Source of the DNA: Phascolarctobacterium faecium DSM 14760
GTDB lineage: Bacteria; Bacillota; Negativicutes; Acidaminococcales; Acidaminococcaceae
NCBI RefSeq assembly: GCF_003269275.1
Contig: NZ_QLTS01000006.1
Span: forward strand, 63,385 to 127,384
DNA: 64,000 nucleotides
Reading direction: 5' to 3'
The notes under the pieces are model-generated. The model ran no database searches. It saw only the letters and a program-made list of their open reading frames with translations, and was not told where the DNA came from. This document shows, one piece after another, positions 17,714 through 27,654 of the stretch (position 1 is its first letter; each line of letters starts with the position of its first letter). The position numbers and the translations under genes were made by a program.

Positions 17714-18904
17714 ATGGACGCAAAAACAATTATCGACCAAACAGAAAAATATTATTTGCCGGTCTTTGGTCGATATCAGCTGGCACTTACCCATGGTAAA
17801 GGCTGTAAGCTTTATGATGCTGACGGTAATGAATATCTGGATTTTTTAGCAGGGATAGCAGTTAATTCTTTGGGACACGCACACCCTGCACTGGTAAAAG
17901 CTATTAGTGAACAGGCTGCGAAACTTATGCACTGCTCTAATATTTACTATACTGATATTCAGGCAAAAGCTGTTAAAGAAATCATTGAAACTACAGGCTT
18001 TGACAGGGTATTTTTAGCAAATAGCGGTGCTGAAGCCAATGAAGGTGCCATAAAACTTGCGCGTAAGTATGGCCATCAAAAAAATGAGGGGAAATATCGT
18101 ATTATTACGGCTGTACATTCCTTTCATGGTCGGACTATGATGACTGTTACTGCTACAGGTCAGCCAAAATATCAGCAAGGATATGAGCCATTGCCTGCAG
18201 GTTTTGATTATGTTCCTTATGGTGATTTGGAAGCGTTACGAGAAGCAATGGATGAAGATGTTTGCTGTGTTTTGCTCGAGCCTATTCAAGGGGAAGGCGG
18301 CGTTCATGTTCCCAGTGATACATACTTGCATGAAGCAAGATTACTGTGCGATAAATATGACGCACTGCTTGTTTTTGATGAAATTCAAACAGGTGTCGCG
18401 CGTACAGGAAAATGGTTTGCGTATATGCATAGTGGTGTAAAACCTGACATTATGACTTTTGCCAAAGGGATTGGCGGTGGCTTCCCTGTTGGTGGTTTTG
18501 TCGTCACGGAAAGGTTGGCGCATGTTTTTAAACCTGGTGATCATGGTGGTACTTTTGGCGGCAATGCTTTAGCATGTGCGGCTATTTATGCGACCTTAAC
18601 TACAATAAAAAATGAAAATATTCTAGAACAGACGGCAGAAAAAGGAGATTATTTCAAAAAGAAACTGGAATTTCTGATGGCTAAGTATCCGGATAAGGTT
18701 ATTGAAATACGCGGCTGCGGCTTGATTTTAGGCATGGAGTTGGCTAAAGATGGCAAAGAGGTTGTCGAAGCTTGTCTTAAGCGCCAGGTCATTGTTAATT
18801 GTACGGCTGGTAACGTTATTCGTTTAGTTCCTCCTTTGATCGTTACAAAAGAAGAAATAGATCAGGCAGTAGCTGCTTTAGATGCGGCATTGGCTGAATT
18901 TTAA
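17714..18904 (+). CDS. argD: Acetylornithine aminotransferase
   Basis: PLP-dependent transamination of N-acetylglutamate semialdehyde to N-acetylornithine. It has 396 residues with class-III aminotransferase hallmarks: NSGAEANEGAIKLAR, FHGRTMMTVTATG, LLVFDEIQTGVARTG, and the PLP Lys in TFAKGIGGG (about residue 252). RBS AGAGGGG precedes ATG 17714. The sequence differs clearly from the other class-III enzyme in the window (bioA). The position between argB and argF supports the substrate assignment. Confidence 0.95.
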   Translation: MDAKTIIDQTEKYYLPVFGRYQLALTHGKGCKLYDADGNEYLDFLAGIAVNSLGHAHPALVKAISEQAAKLMHCSNIYYTDIQAKAVKEIIETTGFDRVFLANSGAEANEGAIKLARKYGHQKNEGKYRIITAVHSFHGRTMMTVTATGQPKYQQGYEPLPAGFDYVPYGDLEALREAMDEDVCCVLLEPIQGEGGVHVPSDTYLHEARLLCDKYDALLVFDEIQTGVARTGKWFAYMHSGVKPDIMTFAKGIGGGFPVGGFVVTERLAHVFKPGDHGGTFGGNALACAAIYATLTTIKNENILEQTAEKGDYFKKKLEFLMAKYPDKVIEIRGCGLILGMELAKDGKEVVEACLKRQVIVNCTAGNVIRLVPPLIVTKEEIDQAVAALDAALAEF

Positions 18905-18925
18905 CCAAGTTTGTGAGGGTGGAGA

Positions 18926-19867
18926 ATGGGTTTAAGAAATAAAGATTTGATTTCTATTCACGATTTATCGGTGGGTGAAGTTGCGACTATTTTAGATGTC
19001 GCTAAAAAGTTAAAGCGTAAACAAAAAAATGGCGAGCCGCATCAATATCTTAAAGGCAAAACTCTTGGGATGATTTTTTCCAAGGCATCAACACGTACAC
19101 GTGTTTCTTTTGAGGTTGGTTTCTGGCAGCTTGGCGGTCACCCGATTTATTTGAACGATTCTGCTTCTCAGATTGGCCGTGGTGAACCAGTACGTGATAC
19201 GGCAAGAGTCTTATCACGTTTTGTTGACGGGATCATGATTCGTACCTTTTCACATGAATCTGTTTTAGAATTGGCTAAATATGCAAGTATTCCGGTCATT
19301 AACGGTTTAACGGATATGCTGCATCCCTGTCAGGCTTTGACTGATTTATTTACTATTATGGAGTATAAAGAGGTCTTGAAAGGCAGGAAACTTGTTTATG
19401 TAGGTGATGGTAATAATATGGCACATTCACTGATGTATGCCTGTGCAAAAGTTGGTATGAATATGGTCTGTGCTTGTCCGCAGGGATATCAGCCAGATCC
19501 TGTTATCGTTAAGACAGCCCAGGAAGATGCAGTCCATACAGGCTGTACGATTGAGGTTGACGATGATCTGTTCAGAGCCTCGAAAGGTGCTGATGTACTT
19601 TATACTGACGTTTGGGCGAGTATGGGTCAAGAGTCAGAACAATCTATCCGTCAGGAAGCTTTGGGTGAATATCAGATCAATAAAGAATTGCTGGCAGTGG
19701 CCCGGCCTGACGCTATGGTTTTGCATTGTTTGCCTGCACATCGCGGGGAGGAAATAACTGAGGATGTTTTGGAAGGACCGCAATCAAAAATTTTTGATCA
19801 GGCAGAAAATCGTCTGCATGTACAAAAAGCGATTATGGCACTTTTGATGAGTGATGAAGTGTTATAA
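18926..19867 (+). CDS. argF: Ornithine carbamoyltransferase
   Basis: Forms citrulline from ornithine and carbamoyl phosphate. The 313-residue protein carries the carbamoyl-phosphate motif STRTRVSFE, a region around HPCQALTDLFT, and the ornithine loop HCLPAHRGEE. RBS GAGGGTGGAG precedes ATG 18926. Because it lies inside a full biosynthetic operon with no arcA or arcC nearby, the anabolic role is preferred over the catabolic arginine deiminase enzyme. Confidence 0.95.
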   Translation: MGLRNKDLISIHDLSVGEVATILDVAKKLKRKQKNGEPHQYLKGKTLGMIFSKASTRTRVSFEVGFWQLGGHPIYLNDSASQIGRGEPVRDTARVLSRFVDGIMIRTFSHESVLELAKYASIPVINGLTDMLHPCQALTDLFTIMEYKEVLKGRKLVYVGDGNNMAHSLMYACAKVGMNMVCACPQGYQPDPVIVKTAQEDAVHTGCTIEVDDDLFRASKGADVLYTDVWASMGQESEQSIRQEALGEYQINKELLAVARPDAMVLHCLPAHRGEEITEDVLEGPQSKIFDQAENRLHVQKAIMALLMSDEVL

Positions 19868-19898
19868 GTAAAAATACGGTATACATTCATAAAAACTC

Positions 19899-19926
19899 TT
19901 CCATTTTTTGGAAAATGTGGTATAAT
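19899..19926 (+). promoter_or_regulatory. Putative internal promoter for argGH
   Basis: TTCCAT (19899-19904), 16 nt and TATAAT (19921-19926) with an extended TGTGG upstream of the -10. It lies in the 128-nt argF-argG gap. An ATTCA half-site (around 19885) could belong to an ArgR site, but the partner half is poor. Confidence 0.5.
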
Positions 19927-19995
19927 CATATTCGTCATTACAAGTTTATGCATGAAATCTTACATATTTAAACATCTTAGGAGGCTGTATCTACA

Positions 19996-21216
19996 ATGAA
20001 AAAAGAAGACATTAAAAAAGTCGTGCTTGCTTATTCTGGTGGTTTGGATACCTCGGTAATTATTCCCTGGCTCAAAGAAAACTATAATAACTGTGAAGTT
20101 ATAGCAGTTACGGCAGATCTTGGTCAAGGTGACGAACTTGATCCCGTACATGATAAAGCACTTAAATCAGGTGCCAGCAAATGTTATATTTTAGATTTGA
20201 AGGAAGAATTTATTGCTGATTATGTTTGGCCTGTTGTCAAAGCCGGCGCAGTTTATGAAAAGAAATATTTACTTGGTACTTCTTTTGCACGTCCTCTGAT
20301 CGCTAAAAGATTAGTAGAGATCGCTGAAAAAGAAGGTGCTGATGCTGTTGCTCATGGTGCTACGGGCAAAGGTAATGACCAGGTTCGCTTTGAACTTTCT
20401 GTAAAAGCACTGGCTCCGCAGCTGGCAATTATTGCTCCCTGGCGCGAATGGAGCATCCGTTCCCGTGAAGATGCCATTGACTTTGCGGAAGCACATAATA
20501 TTCCTATTCCTGTTACCAAGGAACATGATTATTCTATGGACCGTAACATGTGGCATTTGAGCCATGAAGGTTCAGATCTCGAAGATCCCTGGAATGCTCC
20601 TAAGGACGCACTTTTTATTGTAACTAATACTCCTGAAACTGCGCCTGACAAAGCTGAGTATGTAGAACTGGAATTTGAACAGGGTGTGCCGGTTGCTGTT
20701 AACGGTAAAAAAATGAGTCCGGCCACTATCGTTGAAAATCTTAATGAGATTGGTATCCGTAACGGCGTTGGTATTTGTGATATGGTTGAAAATCGTCTGG
20801 TTGGTATGAAATCCCGTGGTGTTTATGAAACTCCTGGTGGGTCTATTATTTATTATGCTCATAATGAACTGGAAAATCTTTGCCTTGATCGTGCTACTAT
20901 GAGCTATAAACAAATGGTAGGCATTAAATATTCTGAACTCGTTTATGACGGTATGTGGTTCTCTCCGCTGCGCGAAGCTTTGGCAGCTTTTGTTGATGAA
21001 ACACAAAAAACTGTTACAGGTACAGTACGTTTGAAACTGTATAAAGGCAATATCATTTCTGCAGGCGCTAAATCTCCGTATTCCTTATACAGCCAGGAGT
21101 ATGTAACTTTTGGTGCTGATGAAGTCTATAATCAGGCAGATGCCGGCGGCTTTATTAACCTGTTTGGCTTGCCTTTGACTGTACGTGCATTGATGAAACA
21201 AGGAAAACTGAAATAA
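19996..21216 (+). CDS. argG: Argininosuccinate synthase
   Basis: ATP-dependent condensation of citrulline and aspartate. It has 406 residues. The N-terminal PP-loop is [15 protein letters not shown]. The conserved [13 protein letters not shown] region (about residues 118-130) and the [11 protein letters not shown] segment are visible. RBS AGGAGG lies 11 nt before ATG 19996. Its stop overlaps the argH start by one base, so the pair should be translationally coupled. A separate promoter precedes it. Confidence 0.96.
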   Translation: MKKEDIKKVVLAYSGGLDTSVIIPWLKENYNNCEVIAVTADLGQGDELDPVHDKALKSGASKCYILDLKEEFIADYVWPVVKAGAVYEKKYLLGTSFARPLIAKRLVEIAEKEGADAVAHGATGKGNDQVRFELSVKALAPQLAIIAPWREWSIRSREDAIDFAEAHNIPIPVTKEHDYSMDRNMWHLSHEGSDLEDPWNAPKDALFIVTNTPETAPDKAEYVELEFEQGVPVAVNGKKMSPATIVENLNEIGIRNGVGICDMVENRLVGMKSRGVYETPGGSIIYYAHNELENLCLDRATMSYKQMVGIKYSELVYDGMWFSPLREALAAFVDETQKTVTGTVRLKLYKGNIISAGAKSPYSLYSQEYVTFGADEVYNQADAGGFINLFGLPLTVRALMKQGKLK

Positions 21217-22628
21217 TGGCTAAGCTTTGGGGCGGCAGATTTAGTAAAAATACCAATGAACTCGTAGATGCATTTAATGCATCTATTGAGTTTGATAAAC
21301 GGCTGTATCACGAAGATATCCGAGGCAGTATTGCCCATGCGCAAATGCTGGGCAAATGCGGTATTATTCCTGCTGAAGATGTGGAAAAGATTGTAGCCGG
21401 CTTGGAAACTATTCTTGCTGATATCGAAGCCGGTAATTTTAGTTTTGAAGTGGCTTTAGAAGATATTCATATGAACATTGAGGCACGCCTTACTGAGCGG
21501 ATTGGCGTTGCTGGGGCACGTTTGCATACTGCCCGCAGCCGTAATGACCAGGTTGCTTTAGACATGCACATGTATATGAAACGTGAGATTGTAGAGATCG
21601 GTGAATTGCTGCTGCAGTTTGAGAAGGCGCTTTTGGCAGTTGCCAAAAAACATGACAGAACGCTGATGCCTGGTTACACACATCTGCAGCGTGCTCAGCC
21701 TATAACCTTTGCACATCATCTGCTGGCCTATTTTAATATGCTGCAGCGTGATTTTCGCAGGTTGCAGGGGGTGTGGTCTGGCGCTGATATGATGCCTCTT
21801 GGTGCAGGAGCCATTGCTGGAACTACATTCCCTATTGATCGTTTTGATGTGGCTGAGCAGCTGAATTTCGGCAGTGTTTATGCCAACAGCATGGATGCTG
21901 TCAGCGATCGCGATTATATTATCGAATTTTTGTCATTTGCTTCCGTTTTGATGATGCATATGAGCCGTTTGAGTGAAGAGATTTGTCTGTGGTCAAGTAC
22001 AGAATTCGGGTTTATAGAACTGGATGATGCATTTGCTACAGGTTCATCGATGATGCCGCAGAAAAAAAATCCGGATATTGCCGAGCTTGTGCGTGGTAAA
22101 ACAGGTCGTGTTTATGGGCATCTGCAAGCGATGCTGGTTACAGCCAAAGGTTTGCCGCTGACTTATAATAAGGATTTGCAGGAGGATAAAGAAGGTTTTT
22201 TTGATGCGGTCGATACTGTTAAATTCAGTCTGGCAGTATACAGCGATATGATTTCTACGATGACTGTCAATGTAGAAAAAATGGAGCAGGCTGTCAGCAA
22301 AGATTTCTCTAATGCTACTGATCTTGCTGATTACCTCGTTCGGAAGGGGTTACCTTTCCGACAGGCCCATGAAGTTGTAGGTAAGTGTGTGGCTTATGCT
22401 ATCCATCAGGGAAAATTCTTGCCGGAGATTTCGCTTGAAGAATATAAAACTTTTTCAGCGTTGTTTGAAGAAGATCTACTAGAGGCTTTGCAGCCGGAAA
22501 ACTGTGTTGCGGCAAGAACTTCTTATGGCGGACCTGCTTTTTCTGAAAATGCTAAACAATTTTCACGCGGAGACGTACTGTTGGCAGAACAGCAGGTAGT
22601 ATTAGATGATTTAAAAGCAAGAATATAA
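21216..22628 (+). CDS. argH: Argininosuccinate lyase
   Basis: Cleaves argininosuccinate to arginine and fumarate. The 470-residue protein belongs to the fumarase/aspartase superfamily: LWGGRFSK at the N-terminus, [18 protein letters not shown]-type motif ([12 protein letters not shown]), and the flexible catalytic loop [17 protein letters not shown] overlap with argG, with AAGGAAA upstream. Last gene of the cluster, closed by a bipartite terminator hairpin. Confidence 0.96.
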   Translation: MAKLWGGRFSKNTNELVDAFNASIEFDKRLYHEDIRGSIAHAQMLGKCGIIPAEDVEKIVAGLETILADIEAGNFSFEVALEDIHMNIEARLTERIGVAGARLHTARSRNDQVALDMHMYMKREIVEIGELLLQFEKALLAVAKKHDRTLMPGYTHLQRAQPITFAHHLLAYFNMLQRDFRRLQGVWSGADMMPLGAGAIAGTTFPIDRFDVAEQLNFGSVYANSMDAVSDRDYIIEFLSFASVLMMHMSRLSEEICLWSSTEFGFIELDDAFATGSSMMPQKKNPDIAELVRGKTGRVYGHLQAMLVTAKGLPLTYNKDLQEDKEGFFDAVDTVKFSLAVYSDMISTMTVNVEKMEQAVSKDFSNATDLADYLVRKGLPFRQAHEVVGKCVAYAIHQGKFLPEISLEEYKTFSALFEEDLLEALQPENCVAARTSYGGPAFSENAKQFSRGDVLLAEQQVVLDDLKARI

Positions 22629-22659
22629 TTAATTTAAGAAATTTTTGCAAAATATATTA

Positions 22660-22700
22660 AACTCGTGCATTTCGCATAGCGAAGTACACGAGTTTTTTGT
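22660..22700 (+). terminator. Terminator of the arginine operon
   Basis: Outer stem AACTCGTG/CACGAGTT (22660-22667, 22687-22694) encloses an inner TTCGC/GCGAA stem. It is followed by TTTTTG. Confidence 0.9.
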
Positions 22701-22748
22701 TATAATATATATTAGAATATTGTTGTCTAAAAAATACTTAGGAAACAG

Positions 22749-23591
22749 GTGAAGAGTTTGTTATTGCAGCTGCAGGGATTATTAAAAACGATAAGCATTT
22801 TAGATGTTTTGGATATTTTAGTTGTTGCTTATTTCCTTTTCCGTATATACTTAATGTTAAAAAACACTCGGGCCGCAACTTTAGTCAAAGGTCTTTTGGT
22901 CTTAGCTGTTATTTTATTTATCAGTAAATGGCTGAATCTGCATGTTATTACCTGGCTTTTGGAAAAAAGTATGACAGTAGTCATGGTCGCGCTGCCTGTA
23001 GTTTTTCAGCCGGAACTGCGTCGTGCGCTTGAGCAGATTGGTCGCGGGCGTTTATTTCATAAGCATAACGAACTTGATGAAAAAGAACTGGAAGATATGC
23101 TGAATGCTGTTACTAATGCTACGGAAATTATGAGTCGTAGAAAAATAGGCGCATTGATGGTTTTTGAACGGGAGACAGGTTTGGAAGAGAGAATTGAAAC
23201 CGGCGTGCCGATTGACGGTTTGATTTCAGATAGTTTGCTGCTCAATATTTTTGAACCGGATACACCCTTACATGATGGCGCTGTTGTTATACGCGGTAAT
23301 CGTATCGTAGCAGCAAGCTGCCTGCTTCCTTTAACAGAAGCACGTAATCTGAGCCAGGAGTTGGGAACGCGCCATCGTTCTGCTATCGGTATTTCCGAAC
23401 AGTCAGATGCTCTGGTTTTAGTCGTCAGCGAAGAGACCGGCACGATTTCTCTGGCCCGTAACGGTGAATTGCATCGCTATCTGACCGGCGAAGATATTAA
23501 AAGCTTATTAAGAGCTGCTGTAGTACAGCCTTCTCTGAATTGGAAACAGGTTATCAATGATAAAATCAAAGAGATTCGGGGTGGCAAATGA
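22749..23591 (+). CDS. cdaA: Diadenylate cyclase CdaA (membrane-bound c-di-AMP synthase)
   Basis: Makes cyclic di-AMP from two ATP, a signal controlling potassium and osmolyte uptake and wall homeostasis. It has 280 residues with about three N-terminal membrane helices (residues 15-85), then the DAC domain with the DGA motif (in TPLHDGAVVIRGN) and the RHR motif (in LGTRHRSAIG). The start is GTG 22749 after GGAAACA. It overlaps cdaR by 4 bp. The cdaA-cdaR-glmM arrangement is the conserved regulatory cluster of Firmicutes, here with one extra gene inserted. Confidence 0.95.
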   Translation: MKSLLLQLQGLLKTISILDVLDILVVAYFLFRIYLMLKNTRAATLVKGLLVLAVILFISKWLNLHVITWLLEKSMTVVMVALPVVFQPELRRALEQIGRGRLFHKHNELDEKELEDMLNAVTNATEIMSRRKIGALMVFERETGLEERIETGVPIDGLISDSLLLNIFEPDTPLHDGAVVIRGNRIVAASCLLPLTEARNLSQELGTRHRSAIGISEQSDALVLVVSEETGTISLARNGELHRYLTGEDIKSLLRAAVVQPSLNWKQVINDKIKEIRGGK

Positions 23592-24502
23592 TGGGGAATT
23601 TCTTTGATCGTGAAAATATGTTGGCACGGGTCATCGCGTTTCTTATTGCCTGTGCGTTATGGATGTATGTTATGAATGAACAGAACCCACTTGTAGAACG
23701 TAATTATGTGGTTAATTTGGAACTGCGTAATGTCCCGGAAGGTATGATTGTACTTAATACTCCTGATAAAGTGCGTGTTAAGGTTCAGGCTCAAAGAACG
23801 GTTTTAGGTGATATAACGGAAAAAGAAGTTACGGCCTATGTTGATTTTGCTGACAAAAATATAGGACAGCAGGCCTTGCCTGTTAAAGCACAGTTTAATC
23901 AGGGGACCGTGTTGGAAGTATATCCCAATAATATTTATGCTTATCTTGATTCTGTTACAGAAAAGGTAATGGAGGTTGATACGCGTGTTATCGGTATACC
24001 TGCTTCTGATTTTACTTTAAGTAAACGAGAGGTCATTCCTGACAGTGTAACTGTAAAAGGTGCTACGCATCGTATCAATGAGATGGCTAGAGTTGTGGCA
24101 CCTGTTGATGTCAGTGAGCGAGAAAATGATTTTCAAGTTGAAAGTACATTGATAGCGATGAGCGCTAATGGTTTGGAAATGCCTGATTTGCAGATTTCAC
24201 CTGCTAAAGCACAGGTAAAAGCTTCATTAGTACGTCAGATGATTACAGTTGAAGTACCGGTAGTTGTAGAAACTACTGGAGCATTAACTGGCGGAATGAC
24301 CATGAAACGTGCAGTCTGTGAACCTGCAACAGTGAAATTGACAGCCGAACCTTCCATTTTGCAAAGTATAACAGAAGTAAAGACACAGCCAGTAGATTTA
24401 GGTAAATTCAGTGCTAATGGCAATGTAGAAGCGGTACTTTTGTTGCCTGAAAAAACAATGGCTGATACTCATACGGTAAAGGTACATATTGAGGCGGAAT
24501 GA
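23588..24502 (+). CDS. cdaR: CdaR, YbbR-domain regulator of CdaA
   Basis: A membrane-anchored extracytoplasmic protein that modulates CdaA. It has 304 residues: one N-terminal helix (about 10-27, ending in the typical ALWMYVMNEQNP) followed by about three YbbR repeats. ATGA overlap with cdaA implies coupling. No catalytic residues are expected. Fewer repeats could escape notice because they are degenerate, so the repeat number is approximate. Confidence 0.92.
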   Translation: MMGNFFDRENMLARVIAFLIACALWMYVMNEQNPLVERNYVVNLELRNVPEGMIVLNTPDKVRVKVQAQRTVLGDITEKEVTAYVDFADKNIGQQALPVKAQFNQGTVLEVYPNNIYAYLDSVTEKVMEVDTRVIGIPASDFTLSKREVIPDSVTVKGATHRINEMARVVAPVDVSERENDFQVESTLIAMSANGLEMPDLQISPAKAQVKASLVRQMITVEVPVVVETTGALTGGMTMKRAVCEPATVKLTAEPSILQSITEVKTQPVDLGKFSANGNVEAVLLLPEKTMADTHTVKVHIEAE

Positions 24503-24515
24503 GAAAGGATTACTA

Positions 24516-26120
24516 ATGAGGTTAAAGGTGAATAATGTCAGGGTTTCGCTTTTGGAGGAAACATCTGTTAAAGAGGCAGCCGCTAAAAAACTGGGATTAA
24601 AAAAACAGAATATTGAGAATTTGCAAATAGTACGGCGGGCAGTTGATGCCCGCCGTAAAAATAATATTTCCTTAAATTACCATGTTTTGATTGATTTAGA
24701 AATATCTTCTAAGCAGTTAGGTAGATTGGTTAAGGATAAAGATGTCACTTTATTGACAGAAGAAAGTCTTGTTGAACCTGATTTGGGTGTGGAAAAAATA
24801 GTTGGACGGCCGTTGGTTATTGGAGCGGGGCCGGCTGGTTTGTTAGCTGCATTGGAGTTGGCTCGGTATGGTTATAGGCCCTTGATACTGGAACGTGGTA
24901 AACCTGTAGCACAAAGAGTGGATGATGTGCAGCGTTTTTGGAAAGACGGAAAATTTGATCCAGATTCTAATGTCCAGTTTGGTGAGGGAGGCGCCGGTAC
25001 TTTTTCCGATGGTAAATTGACCACTCGTGTCAATGATCCGGTGATGGGAAGAATTTTAAAAGATTTTGTGCAGGCGGGTGCTCCTAAGGAAATTTTATAC
25101 GAACATAAGCCGCATGTGGGCACAGATCAATTACGTGTGATGGTTATGGGCTTGACAAATGAAATACGTGCCTTTGGCGGTGAAATACGTTATAATGCCC
25201 ATGTCGTTGATTTTATAGTTAAAGAAAATAGTTTGAGCGGAGTAATTCTTTCTGACGGTGAAAAAATCATGAGCAATGCGGTTATTCTAGCATGTGGTCA
25301 CAGTGCGCGTGATACTTATTCCAGATTGCTGCAGCTTGGAATTGGTATTGAAGCAAAACCATTTGCCATAGGGGTACGGATTGAGCATCCGCAGGAACTT
25401 ATAGATAAGGCACAGTATGGTGATTTTGCAGGACATCCACGTCTGGGGGCAGCAGATTACGCATTAGTCCATCATACTCCGGATAAGAGTAGAACTGCAT
25501 ATTCTTTTTGTATGTGCCCTGGTGGTATGGTCGTTGCGGCAGCATCTGAAGCAGGTGGTGTAGTAGTAAATGGTATGAGTATGTATCAGCGTGATTCCGG
25601 GATTGCCAACAGTGCACTTGTTGTAAATGTAGGTCCTCAGGATTTTGGTACGGATCCGCTTGCCGGGATGGAGTTTCAGCGGTATTATGAAAAGCTGGCG
25701 TTTAAGGCTGGCGGAAGTTGTTATAATGCGCCGGCACAGAATGTTGCAAGCTTTTTGAAATATTTGCAGCCTGATTTACGGTGTAATATTAAAGCTACTT
25801 ACAGACCTGGATTGACCGCTTGTGCGTTAGACAGCGTTCTTCCTGACTTTGTTGCAGATACTTTACGTTCGGGAATACTTGCTTTTGACAAAAAAATTCA
25901 AGGTTTTGCGGATGGCGGCGCTTTGCTTACAGGTATCGAAACAAGGACTTCTGCGCCGGTAAGAATTATGCGTAATAATGATACTAAAGTATCAATTACT
26001 CATAACGGATTATATCCGTGTGGTGAAGGTGCCGGCTATGCGGGGGGAATTATGAGTGCATCCTTAGATGGTTATCATGTCGCCAGGGCTGTAATGGCAA
26101 AATTTACACCATTTTTTTAA
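24516..26120 (+). CDS. FAD-dependent dehydrogenase, COG2509 family
   Basis: A 534-residue flavoprotein of uncharacterised function. An N-terminal basic domain (residues 1-100) is followed by the FAD dinucleotide-binding motif LVIGAGPAGLLAALELA, a second conserved block QFGEGGAGTFSDGKL, and a C-terminal FAD contact GEGAGYAGGIMSAS. ATG 24516 with GAAAGG upstream is preferred over in-frame TTG 24489, which would overlap cdaR. The family is widespread in anaerobic Firmicutes; the substrate is unknown. It sits between cdaR and glmM, splitting the usual cluster. The next gene has its own promoter. Confidence 0.88.
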   Translation: MRLKVNNVRVSLLEETSVKEAAAKKLGLKKQNIENLQIVRRAVDARRKNNISLNYHVLIDLEISSKQLGRLVKDKDVTLLTEESLVEPDLGVEKIVGRPLVIGAGPAGLLAALELARYGYRPLILERGKPVAQRVDDVQRFWKDGKFDPDSNVQFGEGGAGTFSDGKLTTRVNDPVMGRILKDFVQAGAPKEILYEHKPHVGTDQLRVMVMGLTNEIRAFGGEIRYNAHVVDFIVKENSLSGVILSDGEKIMSNAVILACGHSARDTYSRLLQLGIGIEAKPFAIGVRIEHPQELIDKAQYGDFAGHPRLGAADYALVHHTPDKSRTAYSFCMCPGGMVVAAASEAGGVVVNGMSMYQRDSGIANSALVVNVGPQDFGTDPLAGMEFQRYYEKLAFKAGGSCYNAPAQNVASFLKYLQPDLRCNIKATYRPGLTACALDSVLPDFVADTLRSGILAFDKKIQGFADGGALLTGIETRTSAPVRIMRNNDTKVSITHNGLYPCGEGAGYAGGIMSASLDGYHVARAVMAKFTPFF

Positions 26121-26124
26121 AGGC

Positions 26125-26153
26125 TTGTCACTTGGTGATAAAAAGTTTATAAT
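26125..26153 (+). promoter_or_regulatory. Promoter of glmM
   Basis: TTGTCA (26125-26130), 17 nt and TATAAT (26148-26153), 39 nt before the glmM start. Confidence 0.7.
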
Positions 26154-26191
26154 AAGCTGATAATAAAAATCCTTTGTTCGGAGGTCTTGAA

Positions 26192-27532
26192 ATGGCTCGT
26201 TTGTTTGGTACTGATGGTGTGCGTGGAGTCGCTAATATTGAATTAACGCCGGAACTCGCTTTTAAATTAGGGCGCGCTGCGGCAACTTATTTTGGAAGGG
26301 AAACTACTACACCGAAAATCATTATTGGTCGTGATACGCGTTTATCAGGTACGATGCTGGAAGCTGCTTTAGCAGCTGGTATTTGCTCTGCTGGTGGTAA
26401 CGCGCATCTTTTAGGCGTTATGCCTACTCCGGCAGTATCGTTTCTGACACCGGAAGTGAAGGCCAATGCTGGAGTAGTTATTTCTGCTTCGCATAATCCT
26501 TTTGAAGATAATGGCATTAAATTTTTCTCTAAAACTGGGCATAAGCTGCCGGATGCAGTAGAGGATGAGATTGCTGAACTGGTAAGCCTGCCTGTAGAAT
26601 GCAGTAAGAATCCCCGCGGTTCTTCTGTTGGGCAGGTTATTGTGGAAGAAGGCCTTGATAAGCTGTATATAGATCATGTTATTGCAGCTGCTCCATGTAA
26701 ACTTAATGGACTGAAGGTTGTGATGGATTGCTCTAACGGTGCCAACAGTGTCATTGCTCCGGTTATTTTACGCTCTTTAGGGGTTGAGGTTGTAACGATT
26801 TTTAATCAGCCTAACGGCATTAACATCAATAATGGCTGTGGATCAACGCATCTTGAAGCATTACAGGCTAAAGTAGTTGAGGTTGGTGCTGATGTTGGTA
26901 TTGCCAACGATGGTGATGCAGACCGTTGTTTGGTTGTAGATGAAAAGGGGGAAGCTCTTGACGGTGACCAAATGATGTTGATTTGCGCACTGGAACTGAT
27001 GAAAAAGAAACAGCTGAAAGATAATGTGCTCGTTACAACTGTTATGAGTAATGTCGGGTTGCATCAAGCTATGAAAAAATATGGCGGTTCCTGTGTAAAA
27101 ACAGCTGTTGGTGATCGTTATGTGTTAGAAGAAATGTTGAAAAATGGATATAGTTTGGGCGGGGAACAGTCCGGGCACATTATTTTTTCAAGATTTGCAA
27201 AAACTGGTGATGGCATTTTAACCGCCGTACAGCTTCTCGGGGCGTTGGTTCAAAATAACAAACGACTCTCAGAAATGGGGGCGATGATGACAAAATATCC
27301 TCAGATTCTGCTTAATGTACGTGTTGCTGACAAGCATGGCTGGGAAGAAAAGGAATCTATAAAGAATATTATAAAAAAATATCAGGAAGAGCTTGGTGAC
27401 AACGGCCAGATTTTGGTACGGGCATCTGGAACCGAACCTTTGATCCGTATTATGGCTGAAGGACCACAGCAAGAACGCTTAGAAGAGATAGCAAGTGCTA
27501 TTGCCGAAGTTGTCAACAGCGAACTGGGATAA
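26192..27532 (+). CDS. glmM: Phosphoglucosamine mutase
   Basis: Converts glucosamine-6-phosphate to glucosamine-1-phosphate for UDP-GlcNAc and peptidoglycan synthesis. From ATG 26192 (RBS CGGAGG) it has 446 residues. Seen: N-terminal LFGTDGVRG, phospho-acceptor Ser100 in ISASHNPF, Mg-binding DGDADRC, and the C-terminal phosphate loop RASGTEPLIRIM. The in-frame TTG 26174 overlaps the RBS and is rejected. In other Firmicutes CdaA and GlmM physically interact, so the linkage to cdaAR is functional. The product of glmS, encoded next, is its substrate. Confidence 0.96.
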   Translation: MARLFGTDGVRGVANIELTPELAFKLGRAAATYFGRETTTPKIIIGRDTRLSGTMLEAALAAGICSAGGNAHLLGVMPTPAVSFLTPEVKANAGVVISASHNPFEDNGIKFFSKTGHKLPDAVEDEIAELVSLPVECSKNPRGSSVGQVIVEEGLDKLYIDHVIAAAPCKLNGLKVVMDCSNGANSVIAPVILRSLGVEVVTIFNQPNGININNGCGSTHLEALQAKVVEVGADVGIANDGDADRCLVVDEKGEALDGDQMMLICALELMKKKQLKDNVLVTTVMSNVGLHQAMKKYGGSCVKTAVGDRYVLEEMLKNGYSLGGEQSGHIIFSRFAKTGDGILTAVQLLGALVQNNKRLSEMGAMMTKYPQILLNVRVADKHGWEEKESIKNIIKKYQEELGDNGQILVRASGTEPLIRIMAEGPQQERLEEIASAIAEVVNSELG

Positions 27533-27542
27533 CTGGTCAGCA

Positions 27543-27571
27543 TTGACCTAAGAGTCAAAATATAGTACAAT
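27543..27571 (+). promoter_or_regulatory. Promoter of the glmS transcript
   Basis: TTGACC (27543-27548), 17 nt and TACAAT (27566-27571). The predicted transcript start, near 27577-27578, coincides with the first base pairs of the structured leader. Confidence 0.75.
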
Positions 27572-27575
27572 AACA

Positions 27576-27653
27576 ATGGTTACAAGGACGTGCCGCGTGG
27601 GACAAGCCAAGCCTGCGCGGCATGTTGTGTGCTCAGCATACACTTGTTACCAT
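27576..27653 (+). ncRNA. Structured three-way junction 5' of the glmS ribozyme
   Basis: Three helices can be drawn by eye. Pa is 27576-27586 with 27643-27653 (11 bp, one mismatch). Pb is 27588-27597 with 27616-27625 (10 bp, one G-U). Pc is 27627-27632 with 27636-27641 (6 bp, one G-U). Single unpaired bases (27587, 27626, 27642) join them. The module ends two bases before the predicted ribozyme cleavage site. It matches no leader I recognise, and its function is unknown. Confidence 0.6.
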
Positions 27654-27654
27654 A

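Noticed and set aside
27577..27654. tRNA-like fold ahead of glmS
   Set aside because: The closing stem resembles an acceptor arm, but there is no T-loop or anticodon arm of the right size, and it has a mismatch.
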